Assembly: GCA_947179155.2 (NCBI GenBank)
Contig: OX359269.1
Location: 52,471,524 to 52,535,523, forward strand
Length of the DNA: 64,000 bases
Origin: Hedera helix
Lineage: Eukaryota > Streptophyta > Magnoliopsida > Apiales > Araliaceae
Reading direction: 5' to 3'
Shown here: one piece after another, positions 1-11,590 of the stretch
How positions within the stretch are numbered: the stretch's first letter is position 1
How the letters are laid out: the number at the start of each line of letters is the position of its first letter
Position numbers and translations under genes: made by a program
Notes under the pieces: generated by a model
Seen by the model: the letters and a program-made list of their open reading frames with translations, nothing else
Database searches by the model: none
What the model was told of the DNA's origin: nothing

Positions 1-360
1 CCTCCCCGCGCCCGCCACTCCTCCGCCCAACCCCCACCCCATCCCCTCCGCCCGCCTCCCCCCGTCCCCACGCCCGCACCTCCTTCTCCCGCCTCCTCCT
101 GCCTTCTCCCTTCTCCTCCCGTCTCCTCCCGCCCTCACCCCTCCTCCCCCCGACCACCACCCCCACCCCCACCCCAGCCCCTCCGACACCCCCCCGCCCC
201 CGTCCCCGGCCCCGTCCCTCCTCCCCTTCCTCTCCCCACCCCCGCACCTCCTCCCCCCATCCCCGCCCCTCATCCCCCTGACTCCGCCCATCCTCCTCCC
301 CTCGTGGTGGCTCCAGATCTGATCGTGGTGGCCACCCCCTCCTCCCGCTTCCTTCTCCTA
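1..360. repeat. C-rich pyrimidine tract, cut by window edge
   Basis: Nearly all C with T, broken by short G or A spacers, in irregular units such as CCCCATCCCCGCC and CTCCTCCC. It ends near 340 in mixed sequence containing AGATCTGATCGTGG. The minus strand has many runs of three or more G, so quadruplex formation is plausible. Open frames here are low-complexity artefacts. The tract resembles the GC-rich block at 30430-30900 and is complementary in style to the G-rich tract at 715-1105. Confidence 0.8.
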
Positions 361-714
361 CTTTTTGGTTACCGTTGTATTAAAGGTTGGTTACATATGT
401 ATTAAGGTTTGGTTACCTTTTTGTATTAAGGGTTGATTACCTTTATATTAAAGTTTGGTTACCTTTGTATTAAAGATTGGTTACCATTGTATTAAGGTTT
501 GGTTACATTTGTATTAAATGTTGGTTTCTTTTGTTTTAAGGTTGGATACCTTCTGTATTAGGGGTTTGGTTACCTGTGTATTAAAGATTGGTTACCTATG
601 TACTAAGGATTGGTTACCTTGTATTAAATTTTGATTACCTTTGTATTAAAGGTTTGTTACCTTATGTATTAAGGTTTGGTTACCTTTGTATTACATGGTT
701 GGTTACCTTTGTAT
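361..714 (+). repeat. GGTTACC minisatellite, locus 1
   Basis: Roughly 17 imperfect head-to-tail copies of a 19-22 bp unit of the form TTGGTTACCTTTGTATTAAA. Copies differ by substitutions and 1-3 base indels (GGTTACC, GATTACC, GGATACC; TATTAAGG, TATTAAAG). The same unit forms a second array at 28734-28956. No coding role is suggested. Confidence 0.9.
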
Positions 715-1105
715 GTACGAGGCAGGGGGAGGGAGGCGGGGAGGGGTGAGGCAGGCGGTGAGGGGGTACGGAGGAGGAGGGAGGTGGGGAGGGGGGACGG
801 AGGAGGGAAGAGAGAGGCGGGGAGGGGGGAGGGAGGAAGAGTCAGGCGTGAAGGGGAGGAGGGAGGGAGGAAGAGGCAGGCGGGAAGGGGAGGGGGGACG
901 GAGGAGGGAGGCGGGGAGGGGGAAGGAGGAGGCAGGCTGGAGGGGGGACGGAGGCAGGCGGAGAGGGAGGAAGGAGGTGGCAGGGGGAGGGGGATGGGGG
1001 ACGGAGGAGGGGAGGAGACAGATGGAAGCGGGAGGCAGGTGCGGGAGCGGGGGGGAAGGGGAAGGGGGAGGCGGGAGGGAGGGAGGAAGGGACAAGTGTC
1101 CTCTT
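715..1105 (+). repeat. G-rich polypurine tract
   Basis: About 390 bases of almost pure purine on the plus strand, mainly GGAGG, GGCGGGGAGGGG and GGGGGA blocks with scattered ACGG. It begins at the end of the minisatellite. Long open frames on both strands encode only Gly/Arg/Glu-rich or Pro/Ser/Leu-rich repeats, so I do not call genes. Triplex or G-quadruplex formation is plausible from composition. Confidence 0.85.
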
Positions 1106-1498
1106 TTCCCTCTCCTCTGTTTTTTTCTTTCTCTCTCATCTGTATTCTTTTTGTAATTATTTTTGTAGTGCACTATTTTTGTAATTATTTTTTAAAAGTT
1201 GTATACTTATGTAAAGGACCCTAAATTCTATTGTAGCTCTAGCCTAGATTTTTCTAACTTGGGCCGAACCATACATTAATCAACTGTAACACTTTGTTTG
1301 TGAGTTTGGGAAGAAAAGAAATTTAAAAAATTTGAGAGAAAAAAGAGTGAAGAAAAGAAATTTTACTTTCGTTTATTGTGTTTGTGAGTTTTGAAAAGAA
1401 ATTTTAACTTAAAATAATATATTTTTATTTTATCCTTATGAGATTATATTTTAGAAATTATTATAAGGGTAGTTTTGATATTTTAGTTTGTACGTTAA
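1106..1498. other. Non-genic; holds a flank shared with 29397-29482
   Basis: The stretch 1136-1216 (TTTTTGTAATTATTTTTGTA, then TATGTAAAGGACCC) closely matches 29397-29482 next to the second GGTTACC array, marking both as copies of one repeat family. The rest is AT-rich with no gene seen. Confidence 0.6.
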
Positions 1499-1844
1499 GG
1501 TTATGTTTGTTTGCAAAAAATATATTTAGGATTGGACTATTTATATTAATTTAATATTACTTCAGACAATTTTATCCCATGATGAGGGATTAATAGTCCT
1601 TTAAATAATCTTATGGACTATTTTTTATCATTCCTAAGGCTTTTTATGTGAGATTATATAATTTCATGAAAAATTTGAGATTAATAGTTCTATTTATTTT
1701 AAGTTATTAAATGATTTTATGGGACTAATAGTTAAATATTAAGGGATTAATAATCCCTCATCAAGAAATTAAATAGTGCAAATTAATATTAAATTAAGAT
1801 AAATAGTCAAATCTCAAGTTTATTTTTTACAAACAAACATAGCC
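1499..1844. mobile_element. Tourist-like MITE (PIF/Harbinger type)
   Basis: 346 bp with long terminal inverted repeats: the left end starts GGTTATGTTTGTTTGCAAAA and the right end, reverse-complemented, starts GGCTATGTTTGTTTGTAAAA, with similarity continuing about 60 bp inward. It is flanked by TAA at 1496-1498 and 1845-1847, the 3-bp target duplication expected of PIF/Harbinger-mobilised elements. It has no coding capacity. A sister copy is at 6207-6553. Confidence 0.85.
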
Positions 1845-1847
1845 TAA

Positions 1848-4800
1848 GTGTTTAGAAAATTTCCTTCCAAATATTTCTAACTTTGGAAGAAAATTTTTTG
1901 AAGGAAATTTTTAAAGATTTTTTTTCTTTCTCTCCTCTTAAAACTCGCAAGTAATTTTTTTTTATTCTCCTTCCTAAATTTTCTTTTTTTCCCTTTCTTT
2001 TCTCTCCCTTTTGAGTTTTGACAACTGAAATTATTTCCGATAGTAATTTTCACCTATTAGTCAATGGTGACAAGGAATGATGGGAAACAAAATTAGAACC
2101 CTATTTTTTTCAATAATAATAAATTAAATTTTTAAAATTAAATTAGAAAAAAATATTTTTAAATATTTCTCATACAAATTTTAATATCTGAGAGGGGGGA
2201 AAAGTGATTTTTTTCATTAATCATATGATAGACTGGCGATGGTTTTTAGACTTTTTTGCTGTTGAAATTGAACTTGGTTGGTAGACTGATATGACTTATG
2301 AGTGGTTAGGAAAGCAAATAAAAGGCAGACGGAACCGATGGTAAAATAACTTAATTTGTTAGATGTAACCCCTGAGCATTTAATTTGCACGTGCACAAGG
2401 TACAAGAAATTAATAGAGGAAAGATCAGCACGATCCCGATTCAGATGATATATATAGTGTATGATGCCCTTAAAAATGTCTCATATGTATATATATGTAT
2501 GTGTGTGTGTGTGTGTAGTATGTCGGTTATTCAGTGGTGGGTGGTGCGTGGTGGGTCTTAATCAATTCTTATACATTTATATATTGATAATATATATACT
2601 TGAGATTTATTTGTGATCCAAAACTTAATACTCAAAACATTACTCAAGATATATCATCATGGAAAAAAAGAATAAACTGTACACAAAAAGTAAACTTTAC
2701 TTTGAGTAAGAGTTTCTATTACGAATAATATTTTTTCCAAATTATAAGATTATTATTAATTTTTTAAAATCAAATTAATATATTTTTAAATTTAAAATTA
2801 GGATGATTCATTAAATGCTATGAAATAATAAATTTTATAATAAATATTAATTTTTATAATATTCAATCTTGTGTGTTGACTAAAATTAAAAATTCATGTT
2901 AATTTTGAATTCAAAAATAGCTTAACTTAACTTCTAAAAATTAATAATAATTTTATCTTTTGAAACAAATATAATACACTAGTACTATATATCTAACTAA
3001 ACTTTTCTCCTCAAAACCAATTTGTATATTTGTACGTAAATTTAGTTTCATCTTTTCTTTGCTTTTAATTTTTATTAATTTTTTTTAAATATTTTTAAAC
3101 CGCTAAATTTTTTAAACTACTTTATTTTTTTCAAACTTATTATTAATGTTGATATGTTAAAATTAATGTTACTTTTATAATTTAAAAATACAAATGTAAT
3201 TCAAATTTGAAAAATAATAAAGAAGAAAGTATATTTCTAATTTTAAAAAAGAGGGAGTTAAAACCATGGCAGTAACACTCATGCTAGTCGGCGGAAAGAA
3301 ACTGGAAGTGATTTATGACGGGCCGGCTGTACCGCCAATGCTCTTAGTTTGATTTTATCATCCAATGTCCAAACTACTATCTTTAGAACGAAACTTAATA
3401 TACTTGCGTTATAAAATATAAAATTAAATTTGATTTGTTAAAATTAACATAGTTTATCAGTTCCGTGCGAAGCACGAGACGAATAATAATTTATTATATT
3501 AATAATTGAGACAGTTAATAAAATATAAGGTACATATTTAGTTAAGATTTTGAGAAGATTAAATATTTATTTAAATAATAAATTTTGAATTCATGTATTG
3601 TAAGTTTCTTCGCTATACATTTAAATATAGTGTAGCTTTGTTCAGTTATGATTACGAGACAATAATTATTTTAAATTTATTTAAGTCTATAACAAAAATC
3701 TATATTAGTATTTATATTGTTATATTTCCTTGAAATTTTAATTCAAATAAAACTATGAAACATAAGATTTAATAAATTTTAATTTAAGTATGACAATTAA
3801 TTAATAATAAAATCACTATAATATTTTTAACTACTTTTACAGTTACAATGTTTATTTAAGTTTGTAATAAAAATTTATATTAGTGTTTATATTGATGATA
3901 TTTTCTTGATATTCTAATCTAAATAAAACTATGAGATTCAAGATTTAATAAATTTTAATTTAGTTATAATAATTAGTTAATTAGCACTAAAATAATTATA
4001 ATTTTATAACTAATTTTATAGTTATTTTGTTTTAAAAAAATCACATATATTAGTAATACAATTATTTGATAGGATTTCAAATCTTAATGAATTTAATTTA
4101 GTTAGGACTTTACTTTAAAAATGAAATTTATGAATAATATTAATATAATTAAATTGCGTGATATATTAAGAGATATTTCCAATATCTTAGTATCTTAATA
4201 AAATTACAATAATAAAATTATTCGACATAAAATTTGTTAAGATATATTATCTTGCATAATTTTTTAATAAGTTTGGTAGAATCAAAAATAATTTTTTTTA
4301 AAAACAAATTCATTTTCCTGTTAGAGATATAGAATCAAAAAACATCTTTTCTTTTCCTAATAGGTTTAGTTTCCTTGTGAATATGTTACAAATTTGAATA
4401 ATATTTAATTTTTATAAATTTAGATAGTACTTATACTAAATTTGGTAGAAAAGAAAAAAGTCAAACAAAAAAATTGTGAAATCAAGTTTGTGATTTTTAT
4501 TATATTGTTTATTTAAAATATTTTTATATTTAAAATTAATTTGATTTAATCAACTTTCAAAAATAATATATTTTTTAATTAGTAGTATTATTTAAGTAAT
4601 TTATAATTTTCATAATTATATAGTTTAAAGTTAAATTAATTTATATTAAAAAATATTTTAAATTTACTTCATAAAGTCAATATTGATATAGTTTGGAATG
4701 GAGAGAGTACTACTTATTTATAAGGCAAAAAAAAATCTTTGTAATATGTTCGCAATTATCCACCATTAAATTGGTTATATAATGCAATTGTTTTAGGGAA

Positions 4801-5064
4801 TTGATATTTTCACAAGTTAATTTGATATTTTCGCAAGTGAATTTATTTGTTCTTATTAAATATCAAATTAACTTGTGGAAATATCAATTCTCTTATTTTA
4901 TTATTCATTATCTGTGTGGGTGTGGAGAAATATATATGTGCACGAGCCAGCACGAAAAACATGTGAATAAAATATGATAATATGGATAGTATTAATTATA
5001 CACTCGAATTTAATTAATTTTTTTCTGATTAAAAAGACTTTTGAAAGTATAAATTTATAAATGG
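1848..5064. other. AT-rich intergenic region, no gene seen
   Basis: About 3.2 kb of AT-rich sequence. Visible details are a short GT/AT microsatellite (2487-2516), a probable Stowaway-like fragment near 2722-3230 whose left part (AAATTATAAGATTATTATTA) resembles 31211 onward, and a GC-containing hairpin at 3464-3476 (CGTGC/GCACG) that recalls Helitron termini. The minus-strand open frame at 2217-2405 has no recognisable content. Confidence 0.5.
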
Positions 5065-6720
5065 CTCAAATTCGGTGCCTGCCTGTTAATGATTGCCCAC
5101 ATCTACTAACGTGTTTAAAATATTCAAAGTCCAAATAGTAAAAGTTTTAATTTAATTTTTATATTTGTTAATTTTTCTCTCTTAAATATATTTAAATGTG
5201 CAAATGAACTGATGGGGGCTACTTATACCAAGTATTGTGATTTTTACAAGAAGGTTGAGATTTTTACAAAAAGTTGGGCTCAAGTAGGGTAATTAAGAAA
5301 GATGTGTCATGTTCTACTGGTTGTCTAAAACGGTAAATGCTTAATTTAAATCAATGTTCTAGTTTAATCTTGTTAGACAAACTCCAGTCATATACATCAA
5401 AATATGGCATTTTTGTAAAAATATACACATTTTATTTATCATGTGTCGTCATCACGTCGTCTAGTAATAAAAAAAATTGTGATATTGTTGTTGGTATATA
5501 AAAAATTAAATTTATATGTACATTACATTCGAATTGTTGGAATTGCCTGATCAATAGACACCACCACCAAGGATATTGTGTATTTGAGTTTGGGAATGTA
5601 TTTGAATAGTTCCGTCGTGGGGTTGCTTAATGTGTTGAGTATCATGGATTTGAGCACGTGTTAGAATTTTTTAATTATTATAAAAATATTATTTAATATG
5701 TAAATTATTGTACAATTTGAATAAAGTATTTAATGAACACATTAAATAAAGTACTCTTATTTTTATAATATAATGTTTCTAAAATAAATATAATATAATA
5801 AATAAAGTATCATGGATTTGAGCACATGTTATAATATAATGCTTCTAAAATAAAATACTCTTATTTTTATTTTTTATTTTAATTATATACAATTGCTTTA
5901 CGATATTCGAATTTTAAATTTAAAACAGTTGAACGTAGTTTTCATGATTAATATTGCCGACATATAATTCCAAGAGTTAATTACCGTACGAAATATGCAA
6001 TGAATGTGGACCTCAAGTACTTGGATCATGGTGGGCAACAACTTGAGGGTGTCTATTTCCCGTTAAAGAACAATACTAACTTTCGATCTTTTGTACAAAT
6101 GTAAAAGTACGAAAAATTATAAGGTATTTTGAAACACTTGTTACGTGATAGTTTTTATTATTTATGTATTATTATTTTAATATTTAAGTTAGTTATTATA
6201 TTTTAAGGTTATATTTGTTTGTAAAATACATATTTGAGATTGGACTATTTGTATTAATTTAAAGTTATTTTTGATTTTTTTATCCCATGATAAGGGATTA
6301 ATAGTCATTTAAATAGTCATTGAATTATTTTTTTTTATCATTCTTAAGGTTATTTATGAGGGATTATATAATCCCATGATGAATTTGGGATTAATAGTCC
6401 CTCTCATTTTAAGCTATTAAATGATTTTATGTGATTAATATTTCAATATGAAGGGACTAATAATTTTTCATCATGGAATAAAAAAATCGAAAATAACTTA
6501 AATTAATACAAATAGTTCAATCTTAAGTATATATTTTACAAACAAACATACCCTAAATGTTTAAATAAAAATATATGAATAATATAAAAGATTACGTATC
6601 ATGTGTTTCCTAATTATTCCGAAAAGTACGTACTTGCATGGCAAAAGCATTCATGGTGGCTCGGGGACCAACCAACAACCATGCTTGTTTTCATTTAATA
6701 ATTAATTAATATATTTTTTG
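5065..6720 (+). repeat. Segmental duplication unit A
   Basis: First of three related units (A, B at 7035-8535, C at 8637-9800). Landmarks in order include TTCGGTGCCTGCCTGTTAAT (5070), TTAAATTTATATGTACATTA (5508), CATGATTAATATTGCC (5942), GAAATATGCAATGAAT (5991) and ACCAACCAACAACCATGC (near 6667). B carries all of these and C all but the first. Unit A is interrupted by the MITE at 6207-6553. No coding region was found. Confidence 0.8.
6207..6553. mobile_element. Tourist-like MITE inside duplication unit A
   Basis: 347 bp. The left end is GGTTATATTTGTTTGTAAAA; the right end reverse-complemented is GGGTATGTTTGTTTGTAAAA. It is flanked by TAA at 6204-6206 and 6554-6556. The internal ATCCCATGATAAGGGATTAA and mirrored AATAATTTTTCATCATGG match the 1499-1844 copy. 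Units B and C lack it, so it inserted into A after the duplication or was lost from the others. Confidence 0.85.
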
Positions 6721-7123
6721 TTTCAAATTAAATGACTAATTTAAATTGATTATTTTTAAAGTTAATTATTACATCATTTTTGTCAAAATATAAATGAAGA
6801 AAGTATAATTAATAAAAATATATACAATTTACTACTAATTAACCTCAATTTTTATATTTTTAGAATATATTTATATATACTTAATTATTAATTTTAAATA
6901 TAATTAATTTAATGTCTTTTCGCCTTCACCAAATAAGAAAAATGTCTCTTTATATTTAGTGTTACATGCTTTAAGAGAGCAGACTGTAGAAAGCTCTTAC
7001 GTACAAAAATAATACACCGACTTCCCTTTTGATTTCAAATTCGGTGCCTGCCTGTTAATGATTGCCCACATCTACTAACGTGTTTAAAATATTCAAAGTC
7101 CAAATAGTAAAAGTGTTAATTAA

Positions 7124-7124
<1 letters not shown>

Positions 7125-7188
<64 letters not shown>
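7125..7188 (+). repeat. (TTA)n microsatellite
   Basis: About 21 uninterrupted TTA units in duplication unit B. Unit A has a short T-rich stretch at the equivalent place, so the array expanded after duplication. The poly-Leu frame across it is an artefact. Confidence 0.95.
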
Positions 7189-7596
7189 CTCTTAATACAT
7201 TTAAATGTGCAAATGAATTGATGGGCTACTTATGCCAAAATTTTGTGATATTGCAGGCAGATAAAAATTTAAATTTATATGTACATTAAATTCAAATTGT
7301 TGGAATTGGCTCATAGACTTTATGACCATGCATAATGTGTATTTGAGTTTAGAAATTTATTAGCAGTCCGATCGTGAATTTGTCTAATATTTTGAGTCTC
7401 ACGAATTTCATAACAATTAAGATTTTGTAATTGTTACAAAATATTATTTAATATGTGAATTACTGTAAAATGTGAGTGTGACATTTAATGAACACATCAA
7501 ACAAACAATACTAATCAAAATTTGACAAACCCCGATATATAATGTGCTCTTATTTTTATTTTCTTTAATTTTTTTATGTGATTGCCTTACAATATT

Positions 7597-7666
7597 GGAA
7601 AAGTCTACACTTACCCGCCCATTGTACCCGCCGCCTTACCCTCTCTCACAAAAAGTTTTTCTGTTT

Positions 7667-7706
<40 letters not shown>

Positions 7707-7767
7707 AAAGTTTTGTGAGAGAGGGTAAGGCGGCGGGTACAATGGGCGGGTAAGTGTAGCATTGCTC
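7597..7767. mobile_element. Foldback MULE-like MITE with 9-bp target duplication
   Basis: A 171-bp element built of two near-perfect inverted arms of about 50 bp (CTACACTTACCCGCCCATTG onward at 7605 and its complement ending at 7759), joined by a poly-T then poly-A core that extends the hairpin. The 9-mer TACAATATT flanks it at 7588-7596 and 7768-7776. Units A and C carry one uninterrupted copy of the corresponding site (CTTTACGATATTCGAA, CTATACAATATTCGGA), so the pre-insertion state is visible. A 9-bp duplication with long inverted arms suggests Mutator-like mobilisation. Confidence 0.85.
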
Positions 7768-8042
7768 TACAATATTCGAATCTTAAATTTTACACAGTTG
7801 AACGTAGCTTTCATGATTAATATCGCCTAGATATAATTCCAAGTTAACCGTACGAAATATGCAATGAATTTGTCGACCTTAATTACTGTGGTCCTGGGCT
7901 AGAGCTTGCGGTATGTACTAATCCTAACTTTTGATTTTGAACAAATGAAGCATGGAAAGTACGTACTTGCATGGCAAATGCATTCATAGTGGCTTGGGGA
8001 CCAACCAACAACCATGCTTGTTTCCATTTAATAATTAATTAA

Positions 8043-8294
8043 TATTTTTTTTATTTCAAATTAAATATTTAATTTTAACTTTTTATATTTAAATTGTTCA
8101 TTTTGAAAACTAATTGTTACACCATTTTTGTCAAAATATAAATAAAGAGATTATAACCAAAAAAATATATACAATTTACAATTAATCTCAATTTTAATAT
8201 TTTTAAAAATATATTTATATATCTTTAATTCTAAATATAGTCAATTTAATTTTAAAAAGTCAAAGGAGAATATTTAATTAGAAACAGAGAGTGT
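8043..8294. mobile_element. Stowaway-like MITE remnant in unit B
   Basis: Left end AATATTTTTTTTATTTCAAA and a right end near AGAAACAGAGAGTGTAATA form a weak inverted pair. The equivalent stretch in unit C (9294-9558) has ends CTTTGTCTCAAATTAAAT and ACAGATGGAGCAATA that better show the CTCC...GGAG style of Stowaway elements. Presence in B and C, and partly in A, implies insertion before the triplication. Confidence 0.5.
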
Positions 8295-8636
8295 AATACA
8301 TTTCATTTTGCGATGCGACCTAACGTAAGTCATGGCAGATGGCTCGATTAAACTAATTAAAATTATTATGTTCCGTACAAACTATCTCATAGAAATTAAT
8401 TTTTTTTTTATTGGAAGAAAAATTTGTATTAAAATAAATACATAATCCAAATGGCTTGGATTATGAATAGAACACTAAATGAAAATACAAGCCCAGCCAA
8501 AGACTATCCAGATGAATAATACAATATCACAAGCCGACCAAAACAAAGAGAAAAACAATTAAGATACTAAACACACAACAACTTCAGTAATATTAAACTT
8601 CCAATCTTCTACAGACAACTTCAGTAACTGCTATTT

Positions 8637-9800
8637 TATTTATCATGTGTCGCAATAATGTTGTCTAGTAATACAAAATTTTGTGGTATTGTAGGCATAT
8701 ACAAACTTAAATTTATATGTTCATTAAATTTAAATTATTCGGATTGGCTCATACTTCAATAAGTTTGATCAATAGACACTACGACTAAGTAAAATATGTA
8801 TTTGAGCTTGAAAATTTATTAGTAGTCCGATCGTGAGTTTGCCTAATATTTTGAGTCTCATGGATTTGAACTCATATCATAGCCGTTAAGATTTTTTTAA
8901 TTATTATAAAAACATTATTTGGTAAGTAGATTACTATACAATATGAGTGAGGCAATATTTAATGAACACATCAAACAAATAAAATTAGCCAAAATTTAGA
9001 TATATCATGCGCTCTTATTCTTTCTATTTTTCTTTATTTTTTTGTGTGATTGCTATACAATATTCGGATCTTAAATTTAACAGAGTTGAACGTTGTTTTC
9101 ATGATTAATATCGCCTAGATATAATTCCAAGAGTTAATTACTGCACGAAATATGCAATGAATTGTGGACCTTAATTACTGTGGATCATTTGAACAGATGA
9201 AGCATGGAAAGTACGTACTTGCATGGCAAATGCATTCATGGTGGCTTGGGGACCAACCAACAACCATGCTTGTTTCCATTTAATAATTAATTAATATTTT
9301 CTTTGTCTCAAATTAAATATTTAATTTTAATTTTTTATATTTAAATTAATCATTTTTAAAATTAATTGTTACACCATTTTTGTCCAAATATAAATGAAAA
9401 GATTATAACCAAAAAACATATATATAATTTATTATTAACCTCAATTTTTATATTTTTAAAAATATATTTGTATATGCTTAATTATTAATTTTAAATATAT
9501 TCAATTTGATTTAAAAAAATAAAAAATAAATACTTAATTTAAAACAGATGGAGCAATACATTCCATTTTGCGATGCGACCAAACGTATGTAAGACATGGT
9601 AGATGACTCGATTAAACTGATTAAAATTATTATGTCCCGTACAAACTGTCTCATATAAATTAATTATTATTATTCTTTTATAGGAAGAAAAGATTGTATT
9701 AAAATAAATACATAATCCAAGTGGCATGGATTATGAATAGAACACTGAATTAAAATACAACCCCAGCCAAAGACTATCCAGATGAATAATACAATCACAA
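8637..9800 (+). repeat. Segmental duplication unit C
   Basis: Third unit, colinear with B from TATCATGTGTCGCAATAATG through CCAAAGACTATCCAGATG. It lacks the first part of the unit (the TTCGGTGCCTGCC block) and both copy-specific transposon insertions. It contains a Stowaway-like remnant at 9294-9558. No coding capacity was recognised. Confidence 0.75.
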
Positions 9801-9830
9801 GCCGACCCAAACAAAGAGATAAATGTTGGG

Positions 9831-10270
9831 AGTTAATATCGGGGAGTCCATTCACACACTAATATATATGTTTAAAATTTAATTTAATCTAAAAATTTAA
9901 ATTATTAAATCTTGACCTTATTCATGTATATTAATCATTCACTCTTTAATTTTTATTCGATGTGATATTTCAACTCACTTATAATATTCTTGAATTACGA
10001 CACACTAATTCTTGAGCGTATTCTTTTAAAGAGATTCATCAGTCCGGAATCATACTAGTTATTGTGGGAGAACTGAAAAGTCAAATTTATTGTTGGGGGA
10101 TAATTGGAGAGCACACTCGTTGTGTGCGCATACATAAGGCACTAACATATATATTTGTAACTCAACTTAACTCAAAAAATTTAGTCATTAGGTCTTGGGT
10201 TCATTCATATATATTAATCTTTCACTATTTTATTATTTATTCGATATGAAACTCCAACTCACTTATAATA
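9831..10270 (+). repeat. Local tandem duplication of about 160 bp
   Basis: The block near 9850-9995 (ending CACTTATAATATTCTTG) recurs at about 10135-10275 (ending CACTTATAATATATTAAC), sharing an ATATATTAATCWTTCACT stretch and a TATTCGATRTGA stretch. The copies are diverged. Short frames here are incidental. Confidence 0.6.
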
Positions 10271-11035
10271 TATTAACAAAAAAACAATATACTAAACACA
10301 AAACTTCACTAATATTAAACTACCAACTTCTAAAGACAAAATTATATTGGCCACCATCTTGCTGTGAACATGATCAACACCAACAACCCACAGATTGGCA
10401 TAACAAAAATGAAAACTTAATATTCCATAATTCAAAACTCCTCGAACATATGACCGTTAGCGTTCATTGACAGAGAATTCGATCAAATGTGACAGCTTAA
10501 CAGTGTATAAGTTGACAATTTCTGCTAGTAATTCCCATTGTAATACCTTTCTTATATAGTTAATATTAACATTTATGGAGAAAAAAGAGGGGGGAGGCGG
10601 GGAAGGACTATGGCCCATACAAGCTCGAGTGCAAATCAGTTGTATCCTTATCCTGTTCCTGTCTCATCTTAAGCTATGTTGTTTATCGTTGGTATATGTA
10701 ATATAATTAATAATTTATAGTTAATTTTTTAAATGATAAATATTATTTAACACCAATAATGATAATTAAAGACAAAAATTAAAAAGAACAGATCTCTTCG
10801 CTACATACAAGAATTTAGAAATAATATATATATGTCCTTAAAGATGGAACTTTTTTCGATTCTAGGTTCTAGCCACTCAGTGTTAATATACATAGTCATG
10901 CACGGAATTATTATGGTGCAATTATTGACTAAATTAATGAAAAATTTTCATTTTAATCTTTCTAAATTGAAACAAAATAATCCAGAGTAAATTAAGCCAC
11001 TACTTTTCGTTCATTCTTTTATATATATCATTGGC
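10271..11035. other. Intergenic, nothing recognised
   Basis: AT-rich sequence with no supported gene. The plus-strand frame at 10195-10470 has no known domain and spans the end of the tandem duplication. Confidence 0.4.
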
Positions 11036-11043
11036 TTTCTAGC

Positions 11044-11582
11044 GAGGGACGAAGCCACGTTAGGTGGTATGGGGTCAATTGACCCCACTGAAAAAAAATT
11101 ATTTTATAATATATGATAAATTTAAAAAAAAAATTAAGTGTAATGGACAAATTGATCCCATTAAAAATTTTACAAATTTTCTAATATAAAGGTCAAATTG
11201 AAATTTTTATAATTTTTTCAATCTCATATCATTTCTACACTTTTATATATGCATTTTTCTCTAATATTTTTAAAATAAATAATAATTTAATTTATATTAC
11301 TTTTAAAATAATTAAGGAATCAAATATTTATTAACACATGATTTGTGATTATAAAAACGTATTATAGGTCAATAAGGTGTTTGTGTGTGTGTATATATAA
11401 TGATATTACTTGTTATATAACAATATTGTAACTAAATACATATTTTACATATGTAACCGGTTGAAAAGTGAAAAATTATCTTCAAAAGTTGGCTTGAGGG
11501 CGATGCCTCCGAACCCCACCAAATTATTTATAGTCTCACAATATTTTGACTTTACTGGATAAAAATTCTGACTTCCTCACTG
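11044..11582. mobile_element. hAT-type non-autonomous element
   Basis: 539 bp flanked by a perfect 8-bp duplication, TTTCTAGC, at 11036-11043 and 11583-11590. Ends are imperfect inverted repeats (left GAGGGACGAAGCCAC; right reversed CAGTGAGGAAGTCAG, about 10 of 15 matching). An 8-bp duplication and CAG-like ends are typical of hAT elements. The interior carries the palindrome GGGGTCAATTGACCCCAC and no open frame. Confidence 0.85.
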
Positions 11583-11590
11583 TTTCTAGC

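Larger units (their letters stand above)
7035..8535 (+). repeat. Segmental duplication unit B
   Basis: Starts with the same TTCGGTGCCTGCCTGTTAAT block as unit A and ends with a segment (ATAATCCAAATGGCTTGG, then CCAAAGACTATCCAGATG) shared with unit C. It contains a TTA microsatellite and a foldback insertion that the other units lack. No genes were found. Confidence 0.8.

Noticed and set aside
669..1224. Four overlapping long open frames on both strands
   Set aside because: All are low-complexity translations of a polypurine/polypyrimidine tract; simultaneous openness in several frames is what such DNA gives without selection.
7062..7289. Poly-Leu membrane-like peptide
   Set aside because: The Leu run is the TTA microsatellite; sister units without the array lack any equivalent frame.
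7544..7753. 69-residue frame across the foldback element
   Set aside because: It spans poly-T/poly-A and inverted arms; purely incidental.
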